Positions 22,643 to 30,885 of a DNA stretch of 35,602 bases are shown one piece after another; the first letter of the stretch is position 1, and the number at the start of each line of letters is the position of its first letter. The translations under genes were made by a program, and so were the position numbers. A model generated the notes under the pieces. It was not told the DNA's origin. It worked only from the letters and a program-made list of their open reading frames with translations, and did not search any database. The stretch spans positions 1 through 35,602 of the IMG/VR virus record IMGVR_UViG_3300046007_004688. One strand, written 5' to 3'. The DNA is from a virus.

Positions 22643-24341
22643 CTCACAAGAATTAATGGTAAGAATCCGTGGGGATTCCACGGGTGCAGAAGCCGCTTTT
22701 GATAAGGTTTCCAAAAAATCAGATGGGCTAAATGTAAGCACCCAGAAACTCACTGCTTCCATGAGGCAGTTTGTAAATGACCTCAAAAACGCAAGGGATG
22801 GAAGCGATGTGTTGGCATCTGCCGCCTCCGCTCTCGGCAAGGTTCTGGCTGGCTCGCTGGCCGGAACTGCCGTTGTTATTGCTGGAAAAGTTCTCTTGGA
22901 TACCTTCAATAAGGTCAAGCAAACCGTTGATGAATCAAGGGTTTCCATTGAAAATGCCATGCGTGGCATTAATGCCGCCGCGAAAAGCCTTAACCTTGCC
23001 GAAGCACAATCACAGGCCAACGGGCTTTATAACGAAGTTTCGAAGGTTGAGTCAAAGGTAAGGGAGATTGAGGGAAGCCCCCTTCAAAAATTTATTGCTG
23101 GAATCACCGGGGCAAAGGATGAAATGGCAAAGCTTGCATCGGAGGCCAAGGCGGTTGCCGACAGAATCTTGGAGCAGGGAATTTTAAATCAAAGGCAACT
23201 AGATATAGTTCAAAGGGGATTTGGTGATGTGGATAAGGCCGCCACAAAACTTGGAGAGTCTTTTGATAAGCTGATTGTTGCGGCCATGCAACTTGGCAAC
23301 ATTGAGTTGCAAAGAAAACTTGAGCTTGAGAAAAGAATCGCTATCGAAACTCTTTATGCCGATGCCAAGAAAAAGCAAAATGAAGAAGAGATGGTTCAAG
23401 CCCAAAAATTATCAGAGGAGCAACGGAAGATAGACGAAAAAGATAAAGAGATTGAAATGAATAATCTCTTTGAAATATCCTCGGCAAAAAGAAAGGCCGA
23501 GGAGGCCGAAAGAAAAGCCATTGAGGATGCTAGGGCCATCGAGGCAGATTTTGAAAAAGAGAGGCAAGCTAGGCACTTGGAGGAACTTAGGAGGTCGGCA
23601 GAACGAGTTGGGTCTATAAATGCGGAAATATCAAAACTTCAAGAAAGATCAGCCACCCTTCAGAAGCAAGCCATGATGGAAGCCGGGGAAAGGGCAATGG
23701 AAACAGCAAGGCGAGGGGGGATGCCGGGGCCATTCGGGAGACAGAGGCAAACAAGCCTAGAAGTAGGGATGGAAAAAAGAGGGGCGCATTTTGCCGAGCT
23801 TGCCAGAAAGCAAGCACAGAGGGAAGAGCGTTCAAATATTGCGGCGCAACTTCGCTCACAAGGAATGCGCTCAGATGCCTATGCTGTTAATAGGGAGCTT
23901 GAAAGACGAAGCACTGCCGCCGGGGTATCTAGGGCTAGGGAGGGGGTATTGGGAACCGGGGAAACCCAAAAACAGATTAGGGAAACCAATAAAGAAATTG
24001 AGAACATGAAACAGGAGTTGGAAAAATCATCCAAAGCCGCAGATGACTATTCCAAGGAGCTTGAAAAAAACAAAGAAAATTATTTTGATATAAATAAAAA
24101 CGCCGAAAGCGTTGTTGAAAAGTTTTTGAAAATGGAGGAACGCCTTGGGGAAACCGAGGATGCTCTTTCCAAATTGAACAAGGAACTTGAGAAGAATGGA
24201 CAACAACAAAAGGCACAAGGAGAAGCAACATCCCAAAAAAGAAGGGAAGAACAGGCCGCTAGGGGAGAACCCCTTGCCGGACTCAAGCAAGTTCTAGAAG
24301 AAAATCTAAAACTTCTTCGCACCTACGCCTTTGTGGAGTAA
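22632..24341 (+). CDS. Tape measure protein
   Basis: A 569-residue protein that is helical and Ala/Glu/Lys-rich almost throughout, with heptad-like coiled coils (about 110-360 and 420-560), and one hydrophobic segment near residue 75-95 (VLAGSLAGTAVVIAGKVLL). It directly follows the gpGT chaperone region, as tape measure genes do. At about 0.15 nm per residue it would specify a tail near 85 nm. The start at 22632 (AAGGAAAG upstream) is preferred over the in-frame ATG at 22599, which lies inside the preceding gene. The N-terminal MADSSQELMVRIRGDSTGAE segment is typical of tape measure openings. Confidence 0.8.
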   Translation: MADSSQELMVRIRGDSTGAEAAFDKVSKKSDGLNVSTQKLTASMRQFVNDLKNARDGSDVLASAASALGKVLAGSLAGTAVVIAGKVLLDTFNKVKQTVDESRVSIENAMRGINAAAKSLNLAEAQSQANGLYNEVSKVESKVREIEGSPLQKFIAGITGAKDEMAKLASEAKAVADRILEQGILNQRQLDIVQRGFGDVDKAATKLGESFDKLIVAAMQLGNIELQRKLELEKRIAIETLYADAKKKQNEEEMVQAQKLSEEQRKIDEKDKEIEMNNLFEISSAKRKAEEAERKAIEDARAIEADFEKERQARHLEELRRSAERVGSINAEISKLQERSATLQKQAMMEAGERAMETARRGGMPGPFGRQRQTSLEVGMEKRGAHFAELARKQAQREERSNIAAQLRSQGMRSDAYAVNRELERRSTAAGVSRAREGVLGTGETQKQIRETNKEIENMKQELEKSSKAADDYSKELEKNKENYFDINKNAESVVEKFLKMEERLGETEDALSKLNKELEKNGQQQKAQGEATSQKRREEQAARGEPLAGLKQVLEENLKLLRTYAFVE

Positions 24342-24350
24342 TAAAATATC

Positions 24351-25139
24351 ATGGCCGCAACATTTGTAGGAACCTCGCTTAATGCAAAGATTCTGCGCTC
24401 CACATCGCAGAATACAGAAACCAATGGGCTTGTGACCCTAGAGGAAACTTATACCATTAAGACCTCTTTAGCGCAATCTGTTATCCCAAGACCAGATACA
24501 AGACATTCATCATTTTCGTCTGCCACAACAAAATATTCAACAATGTTTGTTGAAACAACTTCATTGAAAGAAGAGCTTGGCGGAATTTCAACTTTAACCG
24601 TTCAATATTCTGGGTTACTTTCTAAATCACTTCCAAGACCAGTAATAAGAGCAATCGCAATAGAGCCAACCATTGAGGGTGAGGCAACTTATGATATTTA
24701 TAAAAACTATGTTGGGCCATTTAGATTTGCTGGGTTAGATGGTGATTACGCGGTTAAAACTGAAAATGGCCCAGAATTGCAAATTCAATTTGTAATTTTA
24801 TCATCTGAAACATATTTGCAAAGGGCAAGATCAACATCGGTAGATACGACAAGCGGAAGAATTATAATTGGTGATCCTGTTCCAGCGTTTATTAATAATA
24901 CGCCAATTTTATTTTCTGGGAAAGTTATTAAAGATGAAGTCTCCGGTCAAATTAATATGGGATATGTGTTAATGAACGAGGAGAATTTTAAAAGAGGGAA
25001 CGCAATTATTATTACTCAAATTTATAGGAAAGTTGCTCTTAGGTCAAAAATTAGCCCTCCTCCTCCGAGAACATATTATTACGAAGAACCAGCTTGGTGG
25101 CTACAAAACAGAAGAGAGGGGACGGCCCCGGGGATTTAG
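24351..25139 (+). CDS. Distal tail protein-like (262 aa)
   Basis: A beta-rich protein directly following the tape measure gene, where distal tail or tail-tip proteins are encoded. Features include LVTLEETYTIKTS, YSGLLSKSLPRPVIRAIAIEP, and IYRKVALRSKISPPPPRTYYYEEPAWW, with a Pro/Tyr/Trp-rich end. Length fits a tip hub or Dit-like protein. No catalytic motif was found, and the specific family is not recognised. Confidence 0.5.
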   Translation: MAATFVGTSLNAKILRSTSQNTETNGLVTLEETYTIKTSLAQSVIPRPDTRHSSFSSATTKYSTMFVETTSLKEELGGISTLTVQYSGLLSKSLPRPVIRAIAIEPTIEGEATYDIYKNYVGPFRFAGLDGDYAVKTENGPELQIQFVILSSETYLQRARSTSVDTTSGRIIIGDPVPAFINNTPILFSGKVIKDEVSGQINMGYVLMNEENFKRGNAIIITQIYRKVALRSKISPPPPRTYYYEEPAWWLQNRREGTAPGI

Positions 25140-25142
25140 AAT

Positions 25143-25388
25143 ATGGCAAAAACAGGCAGACTTAATAAGCTAGAAGCCAAAACTAAGTTTGGGCGGGGTT
25201 TTGTAAATAAAATTATTGATAGGATTGAAACTATAAAGCCATTGGCCGGAAGCGGGGTTGTAATAAAGGAAACTGATGATGGCATTGAAATTCGAGTTGC
25301 CGCTCAATATACCGTAGTAACAGCGACAATTTGCGTGAATGGTGCATCTCAAGAAGTTGGGCTATTGACAACTTCTGGAATATCATAA
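25143..25388 (+). CDS. Small tail-tip-region hypothetical protein (81 aa)
   Basis: Lys-rich N-terminus (MAKTGRLNKLEAKTKFGRGFVN), an amphipathic helix IDRIETIKPLAGSG, and a beta C-terminus GVVIKETDDGIEIRVAAQ. It is packed between two structural genes and is probably part of the tail tip or a chaperone for it. Function unknown. Confidence 0.5.
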   Translation: MAKTGRLNKLEAKTKFGRGFVNKIIDRIETIKPLAGSGVVIKETDDGIEIRVAAQYTVVTATICVNGASQEVGLLTTSGIS

Positions 25389-25391
25389 CTC

Positions 25392-27080
25392 ATGTCACAA
25401 ACGCTTGATTTTTATATTGATGTTGATTCCGGCATTATTCTTCCGCAGGGAGCTGTTGCGGCTGGAGTTATTCCAGACCTTACAAGAAATGATGTTTATA
25501 ATTTTAGAGCAAGGCTTTTACAAAAAGATGCCTTTGGAAATTTAAATGATTTTGATACAACTGGTATTGGCGTAAAATTTGCAATCGGAGATATTGATGA
25601 CGGGCCATCTTCCGGCCAATTTAAATTAATTTTTAATGGGGTAACATCAAATGCCATAACATATAGCGAAGATGAAATTACCACCGCCCTTAATATTTAT
25701 ACAGCGGTTTCAAATATTGTTTCAACCGTAACAACCTATGGCCTAGAGGCAGATTCTTATGTTCTCACAGCCACACAATCAAATACAGCACTTTCTTTTT
25801 CTGGCGATTCTTTTACGCTCTTCCCGTCATCGAATGTTCAAATCAGCACGAGAAGGAACCCCGCAACTGGTGTAAATGCACAGCAGATAGTTAAGTTAAG
25901 AAAAAACCCGGCTGTTTATTCAGATTCTTTTATAACATCCCCGACATTGGGAAATACAAGTCTTGTAAAAACTCAATCTGGCTCTGGAAGCCCAGACTAT
26001 AAAAATACAATTTATCTTTTAACTATTGGAAATGATGCTCTTGGAGGTTCTTTTTCATTGGCATTTAGTGGAAATTCAACTACTGGAATACCATTTGGCG
26101 CACTGCCATCAGAAATTACATCTTTACTTAATGCCGTAACGGCGGCTAGACCTTATTATCCTAGCGTGGATTCTGCAAATTCAACTGGTCAATATACGAT
26201 AAGATTTGGAGCACCCGGAGACATTAATGATTTAACCCTTGATGCTGGCGGGCTTCAATATGCCAATTTTCTTCAAGCAACAGTCACAATGGGGACATCT
26301 GAATTAGATGAGCTTTTTGCTGATTCTGGGGAAGATATAATTACCCCAATTCTTGAAATTGAAGTTACAGAATCAAACAAAAAAAGAACTGTTTTTCAAG
26401 GCGAAGTAAATATAAGAAGAGATTTGATTCAAGTCGGAAATGTTGTTCCCGGCGCACAGGCTTCTTATTATACAAAAAGCGAAGCTAATGCGTTGTTTGT
26501 TGAGGACTCCACAAGCGGAACTGCTGGTTCAATAGATGCGGCTAGTTTTAAATTGCGGGATTCATCTGGAAATGAGTCGGTGGATTGGCAAAACAGAAAG
26601 CTATTTGATGGCGCAACTGAATATGTTCGGTGGGATAATGGGCTTGGGTTTTACGGGGCTACGGCGATTGCCAAGCCAACTGGCGTTAATTTAATCAATA
26701 GCGTTTCAAGCCTTGGCCTTCTTTCTTATAGCACCCCGACAGGGAATAATGTTGTAAGCAATCTTGTTTCTGCTGGAATTTTATCAACATCGGCAACCTA
26801 CGGGGTTTTCCCTGCAAGCATAAAAACAATAACAACGACTGTCACCCTTAGTTTTGGAACGGTCAACGCAAACGACACAACCAGCGTTAGCACGACAGTT
26901 ACGGGTGTTTCTGCAAACGATATTGTTTTGCTTGGTTTGCCAACCGCATTAAGCGCGGGGTTAGCTTTTTATGCCCATGTTTCCGCCGCCGATATTGTTG
27001 AGGTTGATGCCGTGAATGGAACAAATACCAGCAGAACGCAAAGCCCTCAAACTTTCAGAATCACGGCCATAGGATACTGA
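25392..27080 (+). CDS. Large tail-tip/receptor-binding-like protein (562 aa)
   Basis: A Ser/Thr/Asn-rich beta protein with LDFYIDVDSGIILPQGAVAAG at its start, several repeated beta blocks (LIFNGVTSNAITYSEDEITTALN and GGSFSLAFSGNSTTG...PSEITSLLNAVTAA have similar spacing, suggesting an internal duplication), and a closing domain with TTTVTLSFGTVNANDTTSVSTTV. These features fit a baseplate or receptor-binding protein. No enzymatic signature is visible. AT-rich codon use is stronger here than in the capsid genes. Confidence 0.55.
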   Translation: MSQTLDFYIDVDSGIILPQGAVAAGVIPDLTRNDVYNFRARLLQKDAFGNLNDFDTTGIGVKFAIGDIDDGPSSGQFKLIFNGVTSNAITYSEDEITTALNIYTAVSNIVSTVTTYGLEADSYVLTATQSNTALSFSGDSFTLFPSSNVQISTRRNPATGVNAQQIVKLRKNPAVYSDSFITSPTLGNTSLVKTQSGSGSPDYKNTIYLLTIGNDALGGSFSLAFSGNSTTGIPFGALPSEITSLLNAVTAARPYYPSVDSANSTGQYTIRFGAPGDINDLTLDAGGLQYANFLQATVTMGTSELDELFADSGEDIITPILEIEVTESNKKRTVFQGEVNIRRDLIQVGNVVPGAQASYYTKSEANALFVEDSTSGTAGSIDAASFKLRDSSGNESVDWQNRKLFDGATEYVRWDNGLGFYGATAIAKPTGVNLINSVSSLGLLSYSTPTGNNVVSNLVSAGILSTSATYGVFPASIKTITTTVTLSFGTVNANDTTSVSTTVTGVSANDIVLLGLPTALSAGLAFYAHVSAADIVEVDAVNGTNTSRTQSPQTFRITAIGY

Positions 27081-27084
27081 TTCA

Positions 27085-27579
27085 ATGATTGTTCTGCCGG
27101 GAAATAGTTGCTTTCCGGCCTACGAGGTTTTTACAGACCAAGTTATTTTAGGGGGGTGTTGCCAGATTCTTTATTTTTATAATCAAAGCGTTGGAATACC
27201 AAGCAACACTTGTTTCGGTCAACAAGAGAATTATTATCCCAACAGATGCACGGGAAGCCCAAGAACTACGCTTGGCAGAATTGGGCCAATGATTTTTCCA
27301 TGCACAGTAAATTGGGATGTAATCGTGGATGACGACGCAATCGTTAATGGAAGCGTATGGGAACCGGGCCAGCACCTAGTAACCCTCGGCGGTGGAATAA
27401 ATGCGGCAGATTGCTCGTCCTTCCTCGGCGGGACAAGCCTTTGCAACGGGGCGCATCGAAGCATTGGGACTGTAACAAGAACTCCGGGCCAATTTTTTAC
27501 TTTTCAAGCCGCAGATAACCACGGTATTCAGTGTTATGCTAATGGGGTTTTTGAGGTTCAGATAGCTGGCGCACCGTGA
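27085..27579 (+). CDS. Cysteine-rich tail-region protein (164 aa)
   Basis: Ten cysteines in 164 residues (GNSC, GGCC, NTCF, NRCT, PCTV, DCSS, SLCN, IQCY), which is unusual for a phage cytoplasmic assembly protein. They could form disulfides or bind metal after assembly. The rest is Gly/Asn/Thr-rich and beta-like. It has no signal peptide. It is encoded between the tail-tip protein and a zinc-binding-like protein, suggesting a small tip component. The GTGA at 27576-27579 couples it to the next gene. Confidence 0.5.
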   Translation: MIVLPGNSCFPAYEVFTDQVILGGCCQILYFYNQSVGIPSNTCFGQQENYYPNRCTGSPRTTLGRIGPMIFPCTVNWDVIVDDDAIVNGSVWEPGQHLVTLGGGINAADCSSFLGGTSLCNGAHRSIGTVTRTPGQFFTFQAADNHGIQCYANGVFEVQIAGAP

Positions 27580-28013
27580 ATGACATAACCCAGCACAAGA
27601 AAGAAGGATTAATTTCTTTTTCTTTCAAATCGCTGGAAGAAACAGCCCTACAAAGACCGCCCGGATATAGGGAAATGGTTTTAAAATATTCCAAGGTTTT
27701 TGAGGGAATGATTTACATGACTCCACAGGATCATCAGAGGATACGCAATTTTTACCTTCATAAAACGCCAATGGAGCCAAGGATGGGGGAGATGGCAAAA
27801 AATTTTGCAACAGCGATGGTAACTTGGGCAACAAACGGATTCCCAGTGGCAAGCGAAGATGAGGTAAAAAAAAGAAATGCCCTTTGCCTTAATTGCAATT
27901 TCTGGGATGCAAGGGCACGGGAGGGTCTTGGTAAATGCAATCATTCAAAATGCGGTTGCACAAAAATCAAATGGTGGTTGGCAACGGAGAAATGCCCTAT
28001 TGGGAAATGGTAG
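27576..28013 (+). CDS. Zinc-binding-like phage protein (145 aa)
   Basis: The C-terminal 50 residues form a metal-binding module: CLNCNFWDARA, then GKCNHSKCGCTKIKWW, then ATEKCPIGKW, giving six cysteines in a C-x2-C, C-x4-C-x-C, C order. I recall a similar closing module in phage proteins encoded near tail or lysis genes, without known function. The N-terminal 90 residues are helical. The GTG start is preferred since it overlaps the previous stop. Confidence 0.6.
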   Translation: MNDITQHKKEGLISFSFKSLEETALQRPPGYREMVLKYSKVFEGMIYMTPQDHQRIRNFYLHKTPMEPRMGEMAKNFATAMVTWATNGFPVASEDEVKKRNALCLNCNFWDARAREGLGKCNHSKCGCTKIKWWLATEKCPIGKW

Positions 28014-28034
28014 GATTGACACCCCGCTATTGAC

Positions 28035-28205
28035 ATGGAAAACATACTCTCACTTGTGACCTCGGTTGATTTGTTTGCTTGGCTTGGTGCGCTCACCGCC
28101 CTTCTGGGTGCGGTCATCGCCATCGCCCAACTGATTCCGGGTGACGAGCCGGAAAACACGCTTCAAAAGATTGTTGATTTCCTAGCCAAGTTCTCTCGGA
28201 AATGA
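28035..28205 (+). CDS. Holin-like small membrane protein (56 aa)
   Basis: Begins MENILSLVTSVDLFAWLGALTA; a hydrophobic stretch from about 10 to 32 (LFAWLGALTALLGAVIAIAQLI) forms a single membrane helix, followed by a polar charged tail. Size, topology and position ahead of spanin and endopeptidase genes suggest a holin or pinholin. The ATG falls inside a TTGACATG. The TGA overlaps the ATG of the next gene (ATGA at 28202-28205). Confidence 0.6.
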   Translation: MENILSLVTSVDLFAWLGALTALLGAVIAIAQLIPGDEPENTLQKIVDFLAKFSRK

Positions 28206-28390
28206 TCGAGGGAGTCCTTGCAGTCGCAGGGGCTTTGTTGGGGGCCTGGGTTTGGTGGTTAAAGAATAGGGCTAAAACCCGCTTGCAAAAATCAGACGAA
28301 GAAATAGAAGCAAGAAATGAACAACGCAAAAAAAATATTGATGGCTGGGTTCGTGGTATTGATCGCAACGCTTGGTGGGTTGATCGTTAG
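28202..28390 (+). CDS. Inner-membrane spanin-like protein (62 aa)
   Basis: An N-terminal transmembrane helix (IEGVLAVAGALLGAWVWWL) is followed by a charged helical region (RAKTRLQKSDEEIEARNEQRKK) ending near residue 60. It overlaps by 74 bases, in another frame, a lipoprotein gene starting at 28317. That is the Rz/Rz1 arrangement, where the inner-membrane spanin and outer-membrane lipoprotein bridge the periplasm for the last step of lysis. It is short for Rz (about 150 residues), so the pairing is tentative. Confidence 0.5.
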   Translation: MIEGVLAVAGALLGAWVWWLKNRAKTRLQKSDEEIEARNEQRKKNIDGWVRGIDRNAWWVDR

Positions 28391-28598
28391 CGGTTGCGCC
28401 ACTACCACCCAAGAAATCACCTATTCCTACCCAACCCCATCAGACATTCTTGGGCTGATGGAGGATTGGGATAGGGTCGAAAAAGAAACCAAAATTTATA
28501 ATAACAAACTACGGGAGCAGTATGCCAAAGCCCTTGTAGAGCTTTCAAACGCCATAGCCGAGGGGGAACGATGGAGGGCTAGGGCAGAACACAAATGA
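28317..28598 (+). CDS. Outer-membrane spanin-like lipoprotein (93 aa)
   Basis: A classic lipoprotein signal: MNNAKK, hydrophobic ILMAGFVVLIATLGGLI, lipobox V-S-G-C with Cys at residue 27. The mature part is helical (PSDILGLMEDWDRVEKETKIYNNKLREQYAKALVELSNAIAE). It begins inside the preceding gene in another frame, supporting a spanin pair. Its stop overlaps the endopeptidase start by 4 bases. A generic phage lipoprotein is the alternative. Confidence 0.65.
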   Translation: MNNAKKILMAGFVVLIATLGGLIVSGCATTTQEITYSYPTPSDILGLMEDWDRVEKETKIYNNKLREQYAKALVELSNAIAEGERWRARAEHK

Positions 28599-29107
28599 CC
28601 TTAAAACAGGCATTAGAGCGTAGCGAAGGCCATATAAAGAAGCTGGAAAAGAACTTCGCCAAGTCGGTAACAAAGTGGTTTCATGACTGCTGGGCTAAGA
28701 AGCTATATGTTTTGATTTACTGCTCTTCCCGAACCCAAGACGAACAAGAGGAGCTATATAAAAAAGGGCGTTCGCTTCCCGGCCCCAAGGTCACAAACGC
28801 CCGTGGGTATCCTCCACAATCGCTTCATATTGACCAAGGCGAGGGGGCTAGGGCGATTGATTTTGTTCCCCTTGGCCAAGGTGGTACGGGCAGTTATTCC
28901 GCAAGCTGGGACGATTCCGAGGCTTATGCCATCGCCCACAAAATCGCCAAGGCCACAGGAGGCTTACGCCGCCTCGACTGGGAGGAGCCTCATCTTGAAG
29001 ATAGCTCGGTAAAGGGATGGCGGGAACTTATTAGCCCCCAAAAAAATGATGAGGTGAAAAAAGAAAAGAAAAGTATTTTCAAAAAGCGTCCGTGGTCTAG
29101 TCGTTAA
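28595..29107 (+). CDS. M15-family peptidoglycan endopeptidase (endolysin)
   Basis: A 170-residue enzyme with the VanY/M15_4 pattern: YCSSRTQDEQEELYKKGRS (substrate-side helix), then SLHIDQGEGARAIDF with His78 and Asp89 as zinc ligands, and EEPHLE with His133 as the third. It is expected to cut a peptide bond in peptidoglycan stem peptides and so lyse the cell after holin release. There is no signal peptide, so export depends on the holin. The C-terminus is Lys-rich (KKEKKSIFKKRPW). Confidence 0.85.
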   Translation: MTLKQALERSEGHIKKLEKNFAKSVTKWFHDCWAKKLYVLIYCSSRTQDEQEELYKKGRSLPGPKVTNARGYPPQSLHIDQGEGARAIDFVPLGQGGTGSYSASWDDSEAYAIAHKIAKATGGLRRLDWEEPHLEDSSVKGWRELISPQKNDEVKKEKKSIFKKRPWSSR

Positions 29108-29111
29108 ACAA

Positions 29112-29474
29112 ATGACAACGGGCAAGGTTGTGGGCGAAAAAGCAAAGCAACTTGAGTTTGAATTTACCGAAGCCCATCGCTATCACTTGGAACAAATAAA
29201 GCTAGCCACTTGCGATTTATTGGATCGAAAATACAAGGCCGGAGTCCAAGCCTACAAGGGAACAAAACTTTGGACGATGCCAGCGGCAAAGATGGTCGAG
29301 AACGCCATCGAGGAAACCGTTGACCAAATTACCTATCTGCTTTCGTTGCGCCAGAATATGCGAATCATAATGGAGCTTGCCCACGAAGGCATGAATGACG
29401 AGTCTCTTTGTGCCACCACAAGCAGGGAGAATTGTCGGGCCATCTGGTACACGATAACAGGATTGGATAAATGA
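29112..29474 (+). CDS. Hypothetical helical protein (120 aa)
   Basis: A helical protein with LEQIKLATCDLLDRKYKAGVQAY followed by a central Trp/Met segment, then MVENAIEETVDQITYLLSLRQN. The latter resembles the metal-binding EExxD-type helix of MazG-like nucleotide pyrophosphohydrolases (E-x3-D, Tyr-Leu), but I cannot show the full motif, so I leave it unnamed. It follows the endopeptidase closely and overlaps the metallophosphoesterase start. Confidence 0.55.
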   Translation: MTTGKVVGEKAKQLEFEFTEAHRYHLEQIKLATCDLLDRKYKAGVQAYKGTKLWTMPAAKMVENAIEETVDQITYLLSLRQNMRIIMELAHEGMNDESLCATTSRENCRAIWYTITGLDK

Positions 29475-30202
29475 CGAAGTGGAAGAAGTTTCTAGCTGTC
29501 TCTTGCTCGCACGGCCATCTGGCTGATGCGAAGGCAACCAAGGCCGCGCTAGAATTTAAGAAACGCTGGAAGCCCGATACCACCCTTCACCTTGGGGACG
29601 CGATTGACCTAGCCGCCTTTCGTTCTGGGGCTATGCGCTCCCCCGATTCTGCGGATAGGGCCGCAAGCATCTCGGAGGATTTCCGCGCGGGGATAAACTT
29701 TTTACAGTTATTAGAGCCAAATGTATTTTTTATCGGGAACCATGAGCATCGCGCTTATGAACACCAGTATTCACCCAACGCAATCCTAGCCCATTGTGCG
29801 ACCAGTTGCCTTGCCGACATTCACCAGACTTGCAAAGACCTTCGTTGCGAGATCGTGCAGTATGATATTGGCAAAGGCTGGCGTGAGTTTGGGGGAACTT
29901 TATTCGGACACGGGTTCATGTTCAACCAGATGGCGACCCGCGACCATGCCGAAATGCTTCGGAAGTCTTGCGTCTTTGGGCATCTTCATCGGGTGGATCG
30001 TGCGGCTGGCCGAAGCATTGGCGCACCCGTTGGTTGGTCTATTGGGTGCTTGGCAAATGTCGATGCCATGGGTTACGCAAGGCGCAACCGCTCAACGCTG
30101 GCTTGGCAACACGGGATAGCTTGGGGAGAATACAACGATAAGGATTGCATCGTGAATGTTCTTAGCCCAACAAGCCAAGGAGAATGGAGGTTCCCGGTAT
30201 GA
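29471..30202 (+). CDS. Calcineurin-like metallophosphoesterase
   Basis: A 243-residue phosphoesterase with the five family blocks: SCSHGH at 11-16, LGDAID at 41-46, GNHEHR at 89-94, GHG at 146-148 and GHLHR at 170-174. These usually coordinate two metals. In block I the normal Asp (D-x-H) reads Cys12, a change worth noting. Family members cleave phosphomonoesters, diesters or nucleic acids; its substrate is not predictable. It may act in nucleotide or DNA processing. ATGA overlaps at both ends. Confidence 0.85.
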   Translation: MTKWKKFLAVSCSHGHLADAKATKAALEFKKRWKPDTTLHLGDAIDLAAFRSGAMRSPDSADRAASISEDFRAGINFLQLLEPNVFFIGNHEHRAYEHQYSPNAILAHCATSCLADIHQTCKDLRCEIVQYDIGKGWREFGGTLFGHGFMFNQMATRDHAEMLRKSCVFGHLHRVDRAAGRSIGAPVGWSIGCLANVDAMGYARRNRSTLAWQHGIAWGEYNDKDCIVNVLSPTSQGEWRFPV

Positions 30203-30492
30203 AAAGAAAAGGTAATGCTGGATGGAGCAAGATGGCTTTTAAGGGGGAGTGGGCAAAGACCCTGCAAAAATATTTAGAAAAAAAACAAGATAGCGTTCCG
30301 CATGGATGGCTAAAGGCTGATGATGCTTTAAATAAAATGGGCTATTCTGGAAATTCAAGCGGCCAGCGAAATAAACTTTTAAATCAAATGGCAAAAGAAG
30401 GGGTACTACTAAAAAAGAACTTTAGAATTTTTGATGCTTCGGGACGCAGAATTTCATCAATAACCCACTATAAATTGTCTAGCCTTTTGTAA
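30199..30492 (+). CDS. Small basic DNA-binding-like protein (97 aa)
   Basis: Basic N-terminus (KRKGNAGWSKMAFKGEW) and a predicted winged-helix-like C-terminal half: VPHGWLKADDALNKMGYSGNSSGQ, NKLLNQMAKEGVLLKKNFR, and HYKLSS. GGAGG at 30186-30190 supports the start at 30199, which overlaps the upstream stop (ATGA). The family is not recognised. Confidence 0.55.
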   Translation: MKRKGNAGWSKMAFKGEWAKTLQKYLEKKQDSVPHGWLKADDALNKMGYSGNSSGQRNKLLNQMAKEGVLLKKNFRIFDASGRRISSITHYKLSSLL

Positions 30493-30555
30493 GTCGTTGG
30501 TATTCAAAGAGAAAAAACTCTTTACATTCCCTTAATAAACCTTAAAGTTGGTTCC
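30493..30555 (+). promoter_or_regulatory. Intergenic region with possible promoter
   Basis: Contains AAAGAG and CTCTTT (30506-30523), a six-base-pair inverted repeat with an A-rich loop, then TTTACA (30521-30526) and TAAAGT (30543-30548), a -35/-10-like pair with 16-base spacing. It precedes the gene at 30556. Its AACCTTAA resembles the leader at the window start. Confidence 0.35.
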
Positions 30556-30744
30556 ATGAAAAAGAAGAACCAACAAACTCGGTGGCTGGTGGCGGTAAAA
30601 CTTCCGAAGGCAAAAGCCCTTTGGATGAAAACAAGAGGTTTTAACAAAAACGAAATCTTTGGCTTTCCCACAAAGAAAGATGCCAAGGATTTTATTTTTG
30701 ATGTTACCCCGCATGGGGTCGAGTGCCTCATCGCAAAAGCCTAA
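30556..30744 (+). CDS. Small basic hypothetical protein (62 aa)
   Basis: Very basic (MKKKNQQTRW) followed by an alternating pattern MKTRGFNKNEIFGFPTKKDAKDFIFDV that suggests a small alpha/beta fold. The N-terminal Lys run suggests nucleic acid binding. No known family. It stands alone between a possible promoter and the next microgene, so it might be independently regulated. Confidence 0.5.
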   Translation: MKKKNQQTRWLVAVKLPKAKALWMKTRGFNKNEIFGFPTKKDAKDFIFDVTPHGVECLIAKA

Positions 30745-30768
30745 CCAACCAAGAAAGGAAATCCTAAA

Positions 30769-30861
30769 ATGAAATATCTAAAATACTACATTCTGTTTAT
30801 GCTAGGCGTTTTGGTCGGCCTCTCGCTTGGCGATTGGATCGAATTGTTGTTGACCAAATAG
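30769..30861 (+). CDS. 30-residue membrane microprotein
   Basis: The sequence begins MKYLKYYILFMLGVLVGLSL and ends DWIELLLTK. Residues 6-20 form one hydrophobic helix with positive residues before it, a typical small inner-membrane protein. AGAAAGGA at 30752-30759 is a strong ribosome site at 9 bases. Function unknown; possibly a host-takeover or superinfection factor. Confidence 0.55.
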   Translation: MKYLKYYILFMLGVLVGLSLGDWIELLLTK

Positions 30862-30885
30862 CCCAACCCAATAAAATCCCAACAA

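Noticed and set aside
30506-30523. AAAGAG/CTCTTT inverted repeat as a terminator
   Set aside because: Short AT-rich stem that overlaps a possible -35 box and lacks a following T-run.
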